A stretch of DNA of 64,000 nucleotides from Cypionkella sp. (GTDB lineage: Bacteria; Pseudomonadota; Alphaproteobacteria; Rhodobacterales; Rhodobacteraceae). Positions 1-8,033 of the stretch are shown here, one piece after another. Where the stretch lies: the NCBI RefSeq assembly GCF_030652235.1, contig NZ_JAUSBA010000027.1, positions 1 through 64,000 on the forward strand. The letters are read 5' to 3'. The notes below the pieces were generated by a model. It searched no databases, was not told the DNA's origin, and saw nothing but the letters and a program-made list of their open reading frames with translations. The translations under genes and the position numbers were made by a program. Within the stretch, counting starts at the first letter, position 1, and the number at the start of each line of letters is the position of its first letter.

Positions 1-51
1 CGCCCGCAGCTCCGCCGCCGTCAATTCCTTCCGCGTGACCTCGATTGCCAT
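1..51 (-). CDS. N-terminal fragment of an unidentified protein
   Basis: A minus-strand reading frame starts with ATG at 51 and runs off the left edge after 17 codons (MAIEVTRKELTAAELRA). The short charged start is reminiscent of IS630-type transposases, which often begin with an ELR-rich helix, but 17 residues cannot decide this. The next feature to the right lies more than 250 bases away and is unrelated, so the fragment has its own upstream region (52-307). Confidence 0.3.
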   Translation of the reverse strand, partial: MAIEVTRKELTAAELRA

Positions 52-150
52 TCGATCCTCCCTGCCGTCGGAACAAGAGAATCAGAATCTGAACGCTTTG
101 GGAATCCCCTCAGAGTCAGAAACAATGGCCGTTGGTATGAGTTTTGGGAT

Positions 151-168
151 GTGTCCACGCGTGGACAC
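151..168. repeat. Perfect 18-bp palindrome in the upstream region of the left-edge gene
   Basis: GTGTCCACGCGTGGACAC is identical to its reverse complement. It sits in the 52-307 non-coding stretch, about 100 bases upstream of the left-edge start codon. An uninterrupted 18-bp palindrome suggests a binding site for a dimeric DNA-binding protein (regulator, partition or replication protein). The rest of 52-307 is less GC-rich than its surroundings and shows no gene I can support. Confidence 0.45.
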
Positions 169-307
169 ACGGTTGCCACCTAGTAAATCAAGGGCTTACC
201 CCCCATTCGTTCATAAAGACTTAACACTTGCCGCAAGCCGAAAATTTCTAAAAATTCCGCACACGATTTCCGTTTCGGAAATTGGTCAGGTGTGGGCTGC
301 TTAGTGT

Positions 308-1267
308 TCAGCCGGTCTGGCGCAGTGGTTCTGCGCGCAAGGCCAGTTCAATCCCCACGGCCTTGCGCGCCTGCACTTCGCCACTGTTCAGCCGGATGGC
401 ACGCATGCCGCGATTCTGCCCCAAGCGGCCCTCGGCCAGCACGCGGCCATCGAGCCCTTCAAAACAAATCCGGTCAATCGCGGCGCGCGGCAAGGTGATC
501 ACCTCACCCACTTTCAACGCCATCACCCGCGCCAACGGCAGCGACACCCGGCTGACCACGGCATCCAGCACACAGCGGGCAGCGTCGACCTGTTCCGCCA
601 AGGCCTGCGCGAAAGCCTGCCCAATTTGCGCCGCAGCCTCTGGCCCCGACACCTGCGCGGCGGGCATCACGCCCTTGCCCTCGGCAGGCAGCGCCAACAG
701 GATCATGCCCTGCCGTGCGCCCTGCCCCAAGGACAGCTCTGCGGTCAACACCCGGTAGTCGATATCTTCCAGCAGCAAGCCCAAAGGGCGCGGATCATCG
801 AGAAAACTGGCGTAGCGAAAGCCGCCCGCCCAGTGCAAATCCGCCTCTTGCTCCAAGGTCTGCTCCAGCCCCTCAAGCGCTGCATCCAGCGTGGGCGCCA
901 CCATGGCGGCATCGGTGCGGGTGGGTTTGCGGCTGGCCAAAGGACTGCTGGAGACTTTGCCCAAAGTCTGCGCCTCGATCATCGCGGCGAGCACCGGCGG
1001 TGTCAGAATCAATAGCCCCATACCTTCTGCCGGACCTTGCAGCACCGCGATCAATGCCTGCTGTGGTGGCAGTTCCAGCAGTTCGGCCAGGGAATGTCGC
1101 TGCATCGCAAGCGCCGTCACCTCAACCGACAGGCTAAGCTGATCGCGTGCGGCCCGGGCCAAAGCCAAGCGCCAACCGCGATCTGCCCCCGGCCCGCCTT
1201 CGGCCATCTGCGCCTTGGCTGACGCGATTTTGCGCCGAATAACGCCGTCTTGCTGTGCTTCTGCCAC
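308..1267 (-). CDS. FliM/FliN-family (SpoA domain) flagellar motor switch-like protein
   Basis: A 319-residue protein. The last 70 or so residues (about 245-310) carry a SpoA/surface-presentation-of-antigens domain with the family pattern LPLARVMALKVGEVITLP and a following GRLGQNRGMRAIRL strand. In FliM and FliN this domain forms the cytoplasmic C-ring of the flagellar motor that sets rotation direction. The N-terminal 240 residues look like a degenerate FliM middle domain without the CheY-binding N-terminal peptide I would expect of canonical FliM. Rhodobacterales often carry such a divergent stand-alone copy away from the main flagellar locus. No other flagellar gene is visible nearby, so a role in motility is inferred from the domain only. 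Confidence 0.75.
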   Translation of the reverse strand: MAEAQQDGVIRRKIASAKAQMAEGGPGADRGWRLALARAARDQLSLSVEVTALAMQRHSLAELLELPPQQALIAVLQGPAEGMGLLILTPPVLAAMIEAQTLGKVSSSPLASRKPTRTDAAMVAPTLDAALEGLEQTLEQEADLHWAGGFRYASFLDDPRPLGLLLEDIDYRVLTAELSLGQGARQGMILLALPAEGKGVMPAAQVSGPEAAAQIGQAFAQALAEQVDAARCVLDAVVSRVSLPLARVMALKVGEVITLPRAAIDRICFEGLDGRVLAEGRLGQNRGMRAIRLNSGEVQARKAVGIELALRAEPLRQTG

Positions 1268-1333
1268 TTGGTTCCCCTGATCGGACCGCCCTGTGGTCAG
1301 ATTAGCGGCCCCGGCCCTAACAAAGGGTTACCA

Positions 1334-4021
1334 TCAGCCAGATTTTTCCATCCGCAGCGGCACAGAGACCCGAAACGCAGCCCCGCGTTGCCCCGGCAAA
1401 TAGCTGACGGTGCCGCCCAAATTCGCCATGATCTCGCGACAAATCGCCAGACCCAGCCCGGCACCGCCGACCCGCGCATCATCGGTCAGCCGGGCGAATT
1501 TCTCAAAGATCAGACCCTGCGCATCTTTCGCAATGCCTGCGCCATTGTCGATGAAATCCACCACCACCCGACCACCTTTTTGCCGCACCGCGATACGCAA
1601 TATCGGCGCGGTGGAATCGCAATATTTCCGCGCGTTTGAGATCAGATTGATGAAGACCTGCACCAAACGATCGGCATCGGTGCGCAGATGTATCTCCTCT
1701 GACGCATAGTCGCGCTGGATGTCAAAGTTGCGCTCGGGCCGGGTTTGGGAGGCCGCAGCCAAGGCGCGGTCGATCATTTGGCCCAGATGCGCGAGCCCCA
1801 GATCAAGCTGCACCGTGCCATTTTCCAACACGGAAAGGTCCAGCAGATCATCCAGCAGCCGGGTTAACCGTTTGGCCTCGGCATGGATGATCTGGCCATA
1901 TTCGGCGACGCGCGGGCTGGGCAGATCGCCCTCGGCCAGAATTTCGGAGAATGCGCGGATCGAGGTCATCGGGGTGCGCAACTCATGGCTGATCTGGCTG
2001 AGGAAGGCATCTTTTTGCACCGAAAGCTGGGTCAGCTTTTCGTTGACCTCGCGCAACTGTCGGGCGGTGCGGGAAAGTTCGCCCTGTTGTTCTTCCAGCC
2101 GCGCCGAATACTCCATGATCTGCGCGGCCTCGGTGGCCACCGCCATCAGATCTTCCACCGTCACCGTGGCGCGGCCAAACAGCTGGCTGATCATGGCATG
2201 GGCGGTCGCAGCCCCGACCGAGCCTGCAAGATTACGCTCCAGCTCCGCCAGAAAGCGCGGGGTCAGATCGGGCAGGAAACCCGCTTTGCCTTGCGCGCGC
2301 GCCTCGGCCTCAAAAAACGAAATCGCGGCTTCGTCGCCCAAGATGCGCTGCGCCATGTTCATCAGCGCCTCGGGTTCCGCCTGACCATGCGTCCAGCCCA
2401 AGCGTTCGGCCTGCAATTCATCGTCGAAGGCATTGACGAAGGCAGCCCCTTGGATGCGCTCGACCGGATCGGGGAAAGACAGCAGCGAACCCGCCGCATA
2501 ACCCGCGATGTTAAGCGCCAGCGACCAGAAGATCGAATGGATCAGCGGGTCCATGCCCTCGCTGCCAAACAAGGCTTGCGGACGCAACCATTGCAGATTG
2601 AACAGCCCGTGCTGAAGCACTTCAGCCGAGATCACCCCGCCCGCGCCAAACGACGGCAGAAACAGGGTGAAGCCCCAAGTGGCAAAGCCGATGCTCAGGC
2701 CCAAACTTGCGCCCAGCTTGGTGCCGCCGCGCCAGAAAATTCCGCCCAGCAGCGCGGGCAGCACCTGCGCCATGCCGGCAAAGGCAATCTGGCCGATGGC
2801 CGCCAGCGCTGCCGAGCCGCCGGACAGGCGGAAATATTCCAGCCCCAGCGCCAGCACGCCGATGATGGAAAACCGCCGCGCCAGCAGGATCGCGCCGCGC
2901 AGATCGCCAGAGACGGCGGCTTGCGGGCGCAGCCACAACCACGCGGGCATCAGGATGTGGTTGGATACCATGGTGGCCAGCGCAATGGTTTCGACAATCA
3001 CCATCGAAGTGGCCGAGGAAAACCCGCCAAGGAAGGCCAGCAATGCCAGCCCGCCCTGACCTTCATGCAGCGGCAGGGTCAGCACCATCATATCAGGGTT
3101 CGCGCCTGCGGGCATCCGCTCCAGCCCGATCATGGCGATGGGCAGGATGAACAGGCTGATCAGAAACAGATAGGTCGGAAACGCCCACGAGGCACGGGCA
3201 AGGTGGCCCTCTTCGACATTCTCCACCACCAGCACCTGAAACATCCTTGGCAGGGTGATCACGGCGGCGGCAGAGAGAAAGATCAACCCCCCCCAGCGCC
3301 CGGGCTGGATCGCCCAGTTAGGGTCGGTATAGTTTTCAATCCGGGTGATCATCGCGACGGGGCCGCCGCCCAAGCCCCAGACCACAAAGATCCCAACCGC
3401 CAGCAATGCCACCAACTTGACCACGGCCTCGACGGCGATGGCCATGACGATGCCGTGGTGCTGCTCTTTGGCATCCAGATTGCGGGTGCCAAACAGGATT
3501 GTGAACAGCGCAAGCCCCGCCGCCACCCAGATCGCGGTGGCATCACGGTCGGGCATCGCCCAGGTTTCGGGCGAGCTTTGGGCGAAAACGCTGAACGACA
3601 GCGTCACCGATTGCAGTTGCAGCGCGATATAGGGGGTGGCTGCGACCACGGCGATCACTGTGACCAGCACGCCCAACAGGTTGGATTTGCCATAGCGGCT
3701 GGAAATCAGATCGGCAATCGACGTCACCCTCTGCCTGCGCCCGATCCGCAGCAGTTTGCGCAGCACCCACCACCAGCCGACGAACACCAAGGTTGGGCCC
3801 AAGTAGATCGTCAGAAACTCCAGCCCCGTGCGCGCCGCCGAGCCTACCGCGCCATAAAACGTCCAAGCCGTGCAATAGATCGACAGCGACAAAGTATAAA
3901 CCAAGGGCGAGCGCAAGAACCGCATCTCGCCCCGCGAAGCGCGACGTTCAACGACGAAAGCGACAAGGAACAGAAACGCCACATAGGCCAGACAGGTCAG
4001 CACCAGCACATTGAACGGCAT
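1334..4021 (-). CDS. Sodium:solute symporter-like sensor histidine kinase (CbrA-like)
   Basis: An 895-residue fusion. Residues 1 to about 480 form a multi-pass SSS/PutP-like transporter domain (SIYCTAWTFYGAVGSAA and ISSRYGKSNLL are typical). A linker and coiled coil (LEEQQGELSRTARQLREV) lead to a HisKA domain with phospho-acceptor His679 in SHELRTPMTS, then a HATPase domain with the DNGAGI and GLGLAI boxes. The architecture is that of CbrA and related kinases that sense a substrate through a transporter-like module and control carbon/nitrogen use. Its stop overlaps the next minus-strand gene start: the 84-residue protein ends at 4021 exactly where this gene begins. With the response regulator upstream it forms a three-gene operon. 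The true ligand is unknown. Confidence 0.88.
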   Translation of the reverse strand: MPFNVLVLTCLAYVAFLFLVAFVVERRASRGEMRFLRSPLVYTLSLSIYCTAWTFYGAVGSAARTGLEFLTIYLGPTLVFVGWWWVLRKLLRIGRRQRVTSIADLISSRYGKSNLLGVLVTVIAVVAATPYIALQLQSVTLSFSVFAQSSPETWAMPDRDATAIWVAAGLALFTILFGTRNLDAKEQHHGIVMAIAVEAVVKLVALLAVGIFVVWGLGGGPVAMITRIENYTDPNWAIQPGRWGGLIFLSAAAVITLPRMFQVLVVENVEEGHLARASWAFPTYLFLISLFILPIAMIGLERMPAGANPDMMVLTLPLHEGQGGLALLAFLGGFSSATSMVIVETIALATMVSNHILMPAWLWLRPQAAVSGDLRGAILLARRFSIIGVLALGLEYFRLSGGSAALAAIGQIAFAGMAQVLPALLGGIFWRGGTKLGASLGLSIGFATWGFTLFLPSFGAGGVISAEVLQHGLFNLQWLRPQALFGSEGMDPLIHSIFWSLALNIAGYAAGSLLSFPDPVERIQGAAFVNAFDDELQAERLGWTHGQAEPEALMNMAQRILGDEAAISFFEAEARAQGKAGFLPDLTPRFLAELERNLAGSVGAATAHAMISQLFGRATVTVEDLMAVATEAAQIMEYSARLEEQQGELSRTARQLREVNEKLTQLSVQKDAFLSQISHELRTPMTSIRAFSEILAEGDLPSPRVAEYGQIIHAEAKRLTRLLDDLLDLSVLENGTVQLDLGLAHLGQMIDRALAAASQTRPERNFDIQRDYASEEIHLRTDADRLVQVFINLISNARKYCDSTAPILRIAVRQKGGRVVVDFIDNGAGIAKDAQGLIFEKFARLTDDARVGGAGLGLAICREIMANLGGTVSYLPGQRGAAFRVSVPLRMEKSG

Positions 4022-4275
4022 CAGGCGTCCTCGGCGGGTGAGTCGGCCTCAGGCTGCGCCAAGCCGGGCGCGACATAGGCGGCAAGCCCGATCAGCAGCG
4101 CCCAAACCCCAAACACATAGACCGCCGTGTGGCCTGCCCCTGCGGCATCGCTCCACATCAACGGCAGCATAAGCAGGAAGAACCCCACCAGCGGCAACAA
4201 CCGGGCCGCATCGCGCAGGCGGCGCTGGCGGTAAACGGCGCGGGCGAGAAACAGGGGCGCGCGCGGACCCCGCAT
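4021..4275 (-). CDS. Small two-helix membrane protein between kinase and response regulator
   Basis: An 84-residue protein with two predicted membrane helices (about residues 25-42, LLPLVGFFLLMLPLMW, and 50-70, AVYVFGVWALLIGLAAYVA) and a basic N-terminus, so an in-out-in topology is likely. It overlaps the stop of the response regulator gene by one base (4275) and its own stop abuts the kinase ATG, indicating translational coupling. No enzymatic motif is present. Its position suggests a partner of the transporter-like kinase, for example in assembly or sensing. That role is inferred from context only. Confidence 0.7.
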   Translation of the reverse strand: MRGPRAPLFLARAVYRQRRLRDAARLLPLVGFFLLMLPLMWSDAAGAGHTAVYVFGVWALLIGLAAYVAPGLAQPEADSPAEDA

Positions 4276-4640
4276 CAGGCCCCGAGCAATTCCCGCACCT
4301 TGGCGCGGATTTCCGAGTTATCGAACGGCTTGCTCATAAACGCTGTGACCCCGGCCCGCTCTGCCGCCTCACGGTCGCGCAGTTGGCCCTTGGCGGTCAG
4401 CATCAGGATCGGCAGCGCCGCATTGGCCGGATCGGCGCGCAAAGCAAGAAGAATCTCCAGCCCGCTCATCCCTGGCAGCATCGAGTCCAATATCACCAGA
4501 TCGGGCCGTATGCGCACCACATCTGCCAAAGCCCGCGCGCCATCCGACACGACGGACACCGCCCAGCCATCCCGCGACAGAATAAAGCGCAACGCCTCGG
4601 CGATGTTGGCCTCGTCCTCGATCAGCAAAACCTGACGCAT
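4275..4640 (-). CDS. Single-domain response regulator (CheY-like receiver)
   Basis: A 121-residue receiver domain with no output domain. The start was placed at the ATG at 4640 (MRQVLLIEDE) because a G-rich ribosome binding site (GGGGGGG) precedes it and the homology begins there; the open frame extends further upstream without any recognisable domain. The acidic pair is in IEDE, the phospho-acceptor is Asp52 (VILDSMLPG), and the conserved Thr and Lys are in MLTAK and SKPFD. It probably receives phosphate from the SSS-type kinase encoded two genes downstream. Without an effector domain it must act through protein contacts or phosphotransfer. Confidence 0.87.
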   Translation of the reverse strand: MRQVLLIEDEANIAEALRFILSRDGWAVSVVSDGARALADVVRIRPDLVILDSMLPGMSGLEILLALRADPANAALPILMLTAKGQLRDREAAERAGVTAFMSKPFDNSEIRAKVRELLGA

Positions 4641-4762
4641 AAATCCCCCCCGGAAGCCGACTATCAGGGCAAAGCCTCCCCGTGTCAAAAGGAAGCCACA
4701 CCCTTTGCATTTCAGACTGGCCCAAATACTCCCGCCGGAGGCTCCGACGCCACCACCAAACC

Positions 4763-5998
4763 TTACGCCGACAAAATCGAAGGCTCGCGCCGCGCAGGGC
4801 AGGCCGCCCGCTGGCAAATCCGACAGGTCGAGCCAATCGCCAAGGCCTCTCCGCCACGCCCAAGCTCGGGCAAGATCAACATCGCCGCCTCGCGCAACTC
4901 TGGGCCGCGAAAGCCCTGCGGAAAGCGCGGCTGACAAAATGCCCGCACCCGAAAGCGCAGGGGCTGCGGCCCGGCGGTCTCAATCACCGTCTCAATCGGC
5001 GTCATCGGTCGCGCAAGGGCTGCAAACAATGGCCAAAGCGGGCAAGCCGCGCCGAAGCGCGGCAAGGCAAAACCCGAGATCGGCTTGCGGAATGTGAGAG
5101 TCCCCGAGGCATCACAGACCACCAATCCCGCCTGCATCCCCGGCTGCAAAGCAATCCGTCGGAATGCTGCCAGCACATCGCCGCCGAAGCGCGTCGCCAG
5201 CTCCGCCGGGTCAGGACCCAGCTCGGCCAAAGCCTGTGCAAACCCCGCCGCCGGATACGCCGCCAGATCGCGCGCGGCCTGTGCCTGCCACGCAGCCGCC
5301 ATCTGCCGCGCCGCCCCTGACGCCAGCCCACGCACTTCGCCCGCCTTCCAGTCATTGGCGGCCAGCCATGCCTCTAATTCCTCTTGCGGCGAGGCCAGAC
5401 CCTGCTCTTGCTCTTGCCCCGCCGTATCGAGATAGCGCACCAAAGCTTCGGCCCCTAAGGCCAACCGCTTGCTGTCATCTTGCAGATTGCCCAAGAATCG
5501 TGCCTGCCATTCCGGCTCGATATCCTCGGTATCGGCGAGAATGACGGCAGTCGATCGGACCGAGGCCACGGCGGAAAGCACCTCATGCAAACTGGCCGAC
5601 AAATGCGGATCGTGGCTCATCCGGTCGTTCATTGCCTCTAACGCCCGCTCCAACCCGGCCACGCGCTGATGCAGACCGATCACCGTCGCGGCCCAACCGG
5701 GAAACCTAGCCGCGAAATCCTCGCTGCGGTCAATTTCCGCCCCGGGCAACCGCGCCGCCGCCGCGCGCAAATCATCCAGAACGGTTCCGCCCACGCCTTC
5801 GTGAAAGCTTTGCGGCGGCTGACCCAAAGCTTCTGCCAGCCGCGCCAACAAGGGCTCGGCAATGCGGCGGCGGTTGTGTTCGATCAGGTTGAGATAGGAT
5901 GCTGAAATGCCGACGGTTTCGGCTAGATCGGCCTGCCTTTGGCCCAAAGCCACCCGGCGTTCACGCAGGCGGGTTCCGGTCAGGGCAGAGATTGGCAT
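4763..5998 (-). CDS. Xre-family regulator with ImmA/IrrE-like and DUF2083 domains (short-chain acyl regulator family)
   Basis: A 411-residue protein starting at the ATG at 5998 (MPISALTGTRL). The N-terminal 65 residues are a Cro/CI helix-turn-helix (RQADLAETVGISASYLNLIEHNRR), followed by the long effector region of the short-chain fatty acyl regulator family (RamB/ScfR/MccR relatives), which usually senses acyl-CoA status and controls methylcitrate or glyoxylate-type genes. The C-terminus carries the family's cysteine motif (CRICQRAACPAR). A longer frame upstream lacks homology and runs through the regulatory region. Two TTTACAA repeats just upstream are candidate autoregulatory sites. It is separated from the next gene upstream by a terminator, so it is probably monocistronic. 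The target genes are not evident here. Confidence 0.82.
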   Translation of the reverse strand: MPISALTGTRLRERRVALGQRQADLAETVGISASYLNLIEHNRRRIAEPLLARLAEALGQPPQSFHEGVGGTVLDDLRAAAARLPGAEIDRSEDFAARFPGWAATVIGLHQRVAGLERALEAMNDRMSHDPHLSASLHEVLSAVASVRSTAVILADTEDIEPEWQARFLGNLQDDSKRLALGAEALVRYLDTAGQEQEQGLASPQEELEAWLAANDWKAGEVRGLASGAARQMAAAWQAQAARDLAAYPAAGFAQALAELGPDPAELATRFGGDVLAAFRRIALQPGMQAGLVVCDASGTLTFRKPISGFALPRFGAACPLWPLFAALARPMTPIETVIETAGPQPLRFRVRAFCQPRFPQGFRGPELREAAMLILPELGRGGEALAIGSTCRICQRAACPARREPSILSA

Positions 5999-6025
5999 GG
6001 CATAACTCCCACTTGTACCATGAAA

Positions 6026-6051
6026 TTTACAAGAAATTGAAAACTTTACAA
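6026..6051. promoter_or_regulatory. Direct repeat TTTACAA x2 upstream of the Xre-family regulator
   Basis: TTTACAA occurs at 6026-6032 and 6045-6051, 19 bases start to start (about two helical turns), 28-53 bases upstream of the regulator's ATG in an AT-rich stretch. Regulators of this family bind short AT-rich repeats of TTTG(C/T)AAA type, so autoregulation is plausible. The function is inferred. Confidence 0.35.
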
Positions 6052-6106
6052 TGTGCAGAATGGTCACAATTAATGTCTTTGATAAATCGTCTTGCGCAAA
6101 CAAAGT

Positions 6107-6130
6107 GGGCGCGAGGTTTCCCCCGCGCCC
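6107..6130 (-). terminator. Rho-independent terminator of the pyrimidine operon
   Basis: Read on the minus strand, a 10-bp stem (GGGCGCGGGG paired with CCTCGCGCCC, one G-T wobble) with a GAAA tetraloop is followed by a T-containing tail (ACTTTGTTTG). It lies 23 bases beyond the stop of the substrate-binding protein gene and closes the operon that starts near 13886. Confidence 0.75.
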
Positions 6131-6152
6131 GCTTCATCGCTAAGCCTTGCGC

Positions 6153-7154
6153 TTATTGCAGGGCTTTGTCCGTCACAGCATGGCTCCAAGCGCCAACAGG
6201 CTCTTTGGTGATCACCGGGTCCGAACCACCCGACATCAGGGCGGCCACGGTGCGCTTGTAATCGGCCTCATCCAAGGTGCCGTTCGACGCTGCGGTCAAC
6301 TTGGCAATCTCAGACATCATGCGTTTTTGATGCTCGATGGTCTGCGGTCCGGTCGCGTCATTATCCAAAACGATCTGTGCGGCCTCGTCGGTGTTGGCTT
6401 CGGCGTATTTCCAGCCCTTCATCGAGGCGCGCACGAAGCGGACCATTTTGTCTTCAAATACCGGATCGGCCAGCTTGTCTTCCATGACGTAGAGCCCGTC
6501 TTCCAAAGTGGCGACGCCTTCGTCTTCATATTTGAAGGTCACCAGATCTTCCGGCTTCACGCCCGCATCAATCACCTGCCAATATTCATTATAGGTCATG
6601 GTCGAGATACACGCCGCCTGCTTTTGCAGCAGCGGATCGACGTTGAAGCCCTGCTTCAGCACGGTGACACCGCCCGCCGAGCCATCGGTCTTCAGCCCCA
6701 GCTTGTTCATCCAGTTCAGGAACGGATATTCATTGCCGCCAAACCAGACGCCCAAGGTTTTATCCGCGAAATCCGCCGGAGTGGCGACGCCGGATTCTTT
6801 GAGACAGGTCAGCATCATGCCCGAAGATTTGAACGGCTGCGCGATGTTGACCAATGCGAGCCCCTTTTCACGCGCGGCCAGTGCCGAAGGCATCCAGTCA
6901 ATCACCACATCCGCGCCACCGCCTGCGATCACTTGCGTTGGGGCCACATCCGGGCCGCCGGGCAGGATGGTGACGTTCAGGCCTTCCTCTGTGTAATAGC
7001 CTTTCGCCGCGGCAACATAGTAGCCTGCGAACTGCGCTTGAGTGACCCATTTCAGTTGCAGCGTTACGTCATCGGCTGCCTGCGCGGCCGAAGTCAGACC
7101 GCCCGTCGCCAGTGCGGTGAACAGCGCCGCTGTGAGTAACTTTTTCATTCTCAA
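6153..7154 (-). CDS. ABC transporter substrate-binding protein, NMT1/THI5-like (pyrimidine-type)
   Basis: A 333-residue secreted protein. The Sec signal peptide covers residues 1-27 (KKLLTAALFTALATGG then cleavage after AQA). The mature part begins VTLQLKWVTQAQFAGYYVA, the hallmark of the NMT1/THI5-like family that binds pyrimidine or hydroxymethylpyrimidine-like ligands. It is the last gene of the operon headed by beta-ureidopropionase, directly after two permease genes, so it very likely delivers a pyrimidine or its breakdown product to them from the periplasm. A terminator follows. The exact ligand cannot be read from sequence. Confidence 0.85.
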   Translation of the reverse strand: MRMKKLLTAALFTALATGGLTSAAQAADDVTLQLKWVTQAQFAGYYVAAAKGYYTEEGLNVTILPGGPDVAPTQVIAGGGADVVIDWMPSALAAREKGLALVNIAQPFKSSGMMLTCLKESGVATPADFADKTLGVWFGGNEYPFLNWMNKLGLKTDGSAGGVTVLKQGFNVDPLLQKQAACISTMTYNEYWQVIDAGVKPEDLVTFKYEDEGVATLEDGLYVMEDKLADPVFEDKMVRFVRASMKGWKYAEANTDEAAQIVLDNDATGPQTIEHQKRMMSEIAKLTAASNGTLDEADYKRTVAALMSGGSDPVITKEPVGAWSHAVTDKALQ

Positions 7155-7184
7155 CCTCCAAGTTGAAGCCCGGTTTTGGGCTCG

Positions 7185-8033
7185 TTAGTTTCTTTGTGAC
7201 GGGTGCCAGAACGTCACCCGCTTCTCGATCAGCGCAACCAGCCCATAGAACGCCGATCCCGCCAATGCCGCCACCGCAATCTCAGCCCAAACCATGTCGG
7301 GATTCGAGCGCCCAACCTCTGCCACGATGCGGAATCCCATGCCCACGATAGGACTGCCGAAAAATTCGGCAACAATCGCGCCGATCAGCGCCAAAGTTGT
7401 CGCAATTTTCAGCCCGTTGAAGATGAACGGCATCGCCGCAGGCAGCCGCAGCTTGAACAGCGTCTGCCAGTAACTCGCCGAATAGGTCGCCATCAGATCG
7501 CGCTGCATCACCTCGGATGCCGCAAGCCCCGCGATGGTGTTCACCAGCACCGGGAAGAACACCATCACCACCACCACGGCGGCCTTCGATTGCCAGTCAA
7601 AGCCGAACCACATCACCAGAATCGGCGCGATGCCCACTATCGGCAAAGCTGCGACGAAATTGCCCACCGGCAGCAACCCGGCTTGCAGGAAAGGTGAGCG
7701 GTCAATCGCAATCGCGGTAGAAACCGCCGCTGCACAGCCAATCGCATAGCCGCTCAACGCGCCCTTGAAGAAGGTCTGCACCAGATCGGCCCAAAGCGTC
7801 GGCACACTGCGTGCCATGCGTGCGGCCACATCGCTTGGCGGCGGCAGGATGATCTTGTTCACGCCGTAAGCCGTCACCCCCGCCTGCCAAAGCACCAGCA
7901 CGGTGACCCCAAACATCAAGGGCACCGCATAGCGCACCCAAGCCGCACGGCCTTTCGACAATTCAGAATTGAGCAGCCAAGCCCCAGCCCAGAACGCCAG
8001 CAAACACCACAGCCGCGGGTCCAGCACCATCAT
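7185..8033 (-). CDS. ABC transporter permease (pyrimidine-type, SsuC/ThiX family)
   Basis: A 282-residue inner-membrane protein of the BPD_transp_1 family with about six helices. The EAA-type loop is at GLAASEVMQRDLMATYSAS. The start was placed at the ATGATG at 8033 because it overlaps the stop of the upstream permease (8030-8032) and is preceded by GGGGAT; an upstream GTG or TTG start would cut further into that gene. It pairs with the second permease, the ATPase at 9877-10668 and the substrate-binding protein. Confidence 0.85.
   Translation of the reverse strand: MMVLDPRLWCLLAFWAGAWLLNSELSKGRAAWVRYAVPLMFGVTVLVLWQAGVTAYGVNKIILPPPSDVAARMARSVPTLWADLVQTFFKGALSGYAIGCAAAVSTAIAIDRSPFLQAGLLPVGNFVAALPIVGIAPILVMWFGFDWQSKAAVVVVMVFFPVLVNTIAGLAASEVMQRDLMATYSASYWQTLFKLRLPAAMPFIFNGLKIATTLALIGAIVAEFFGSPIVGMGFRIVAEVGRSNPDMVWAEIAVAALAGSAFYGLVALIEKRVTFWHPSQRN

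Noticed and set aside
1883-4078. 731-codon plus-strand open frame opposite the transporter-kinase gene
   Set aside because: It is the antisense shadow of a GC-rich gene with full family homology on the minus strand. The product is Gln/His/Arg-rich with no domain.
4640-4937. N-terminal extension of the response regulator frame
   Set aside because: The extension is low in homology and precedes a good ribosome binding site at the internal ATG where the receiver domain starts.
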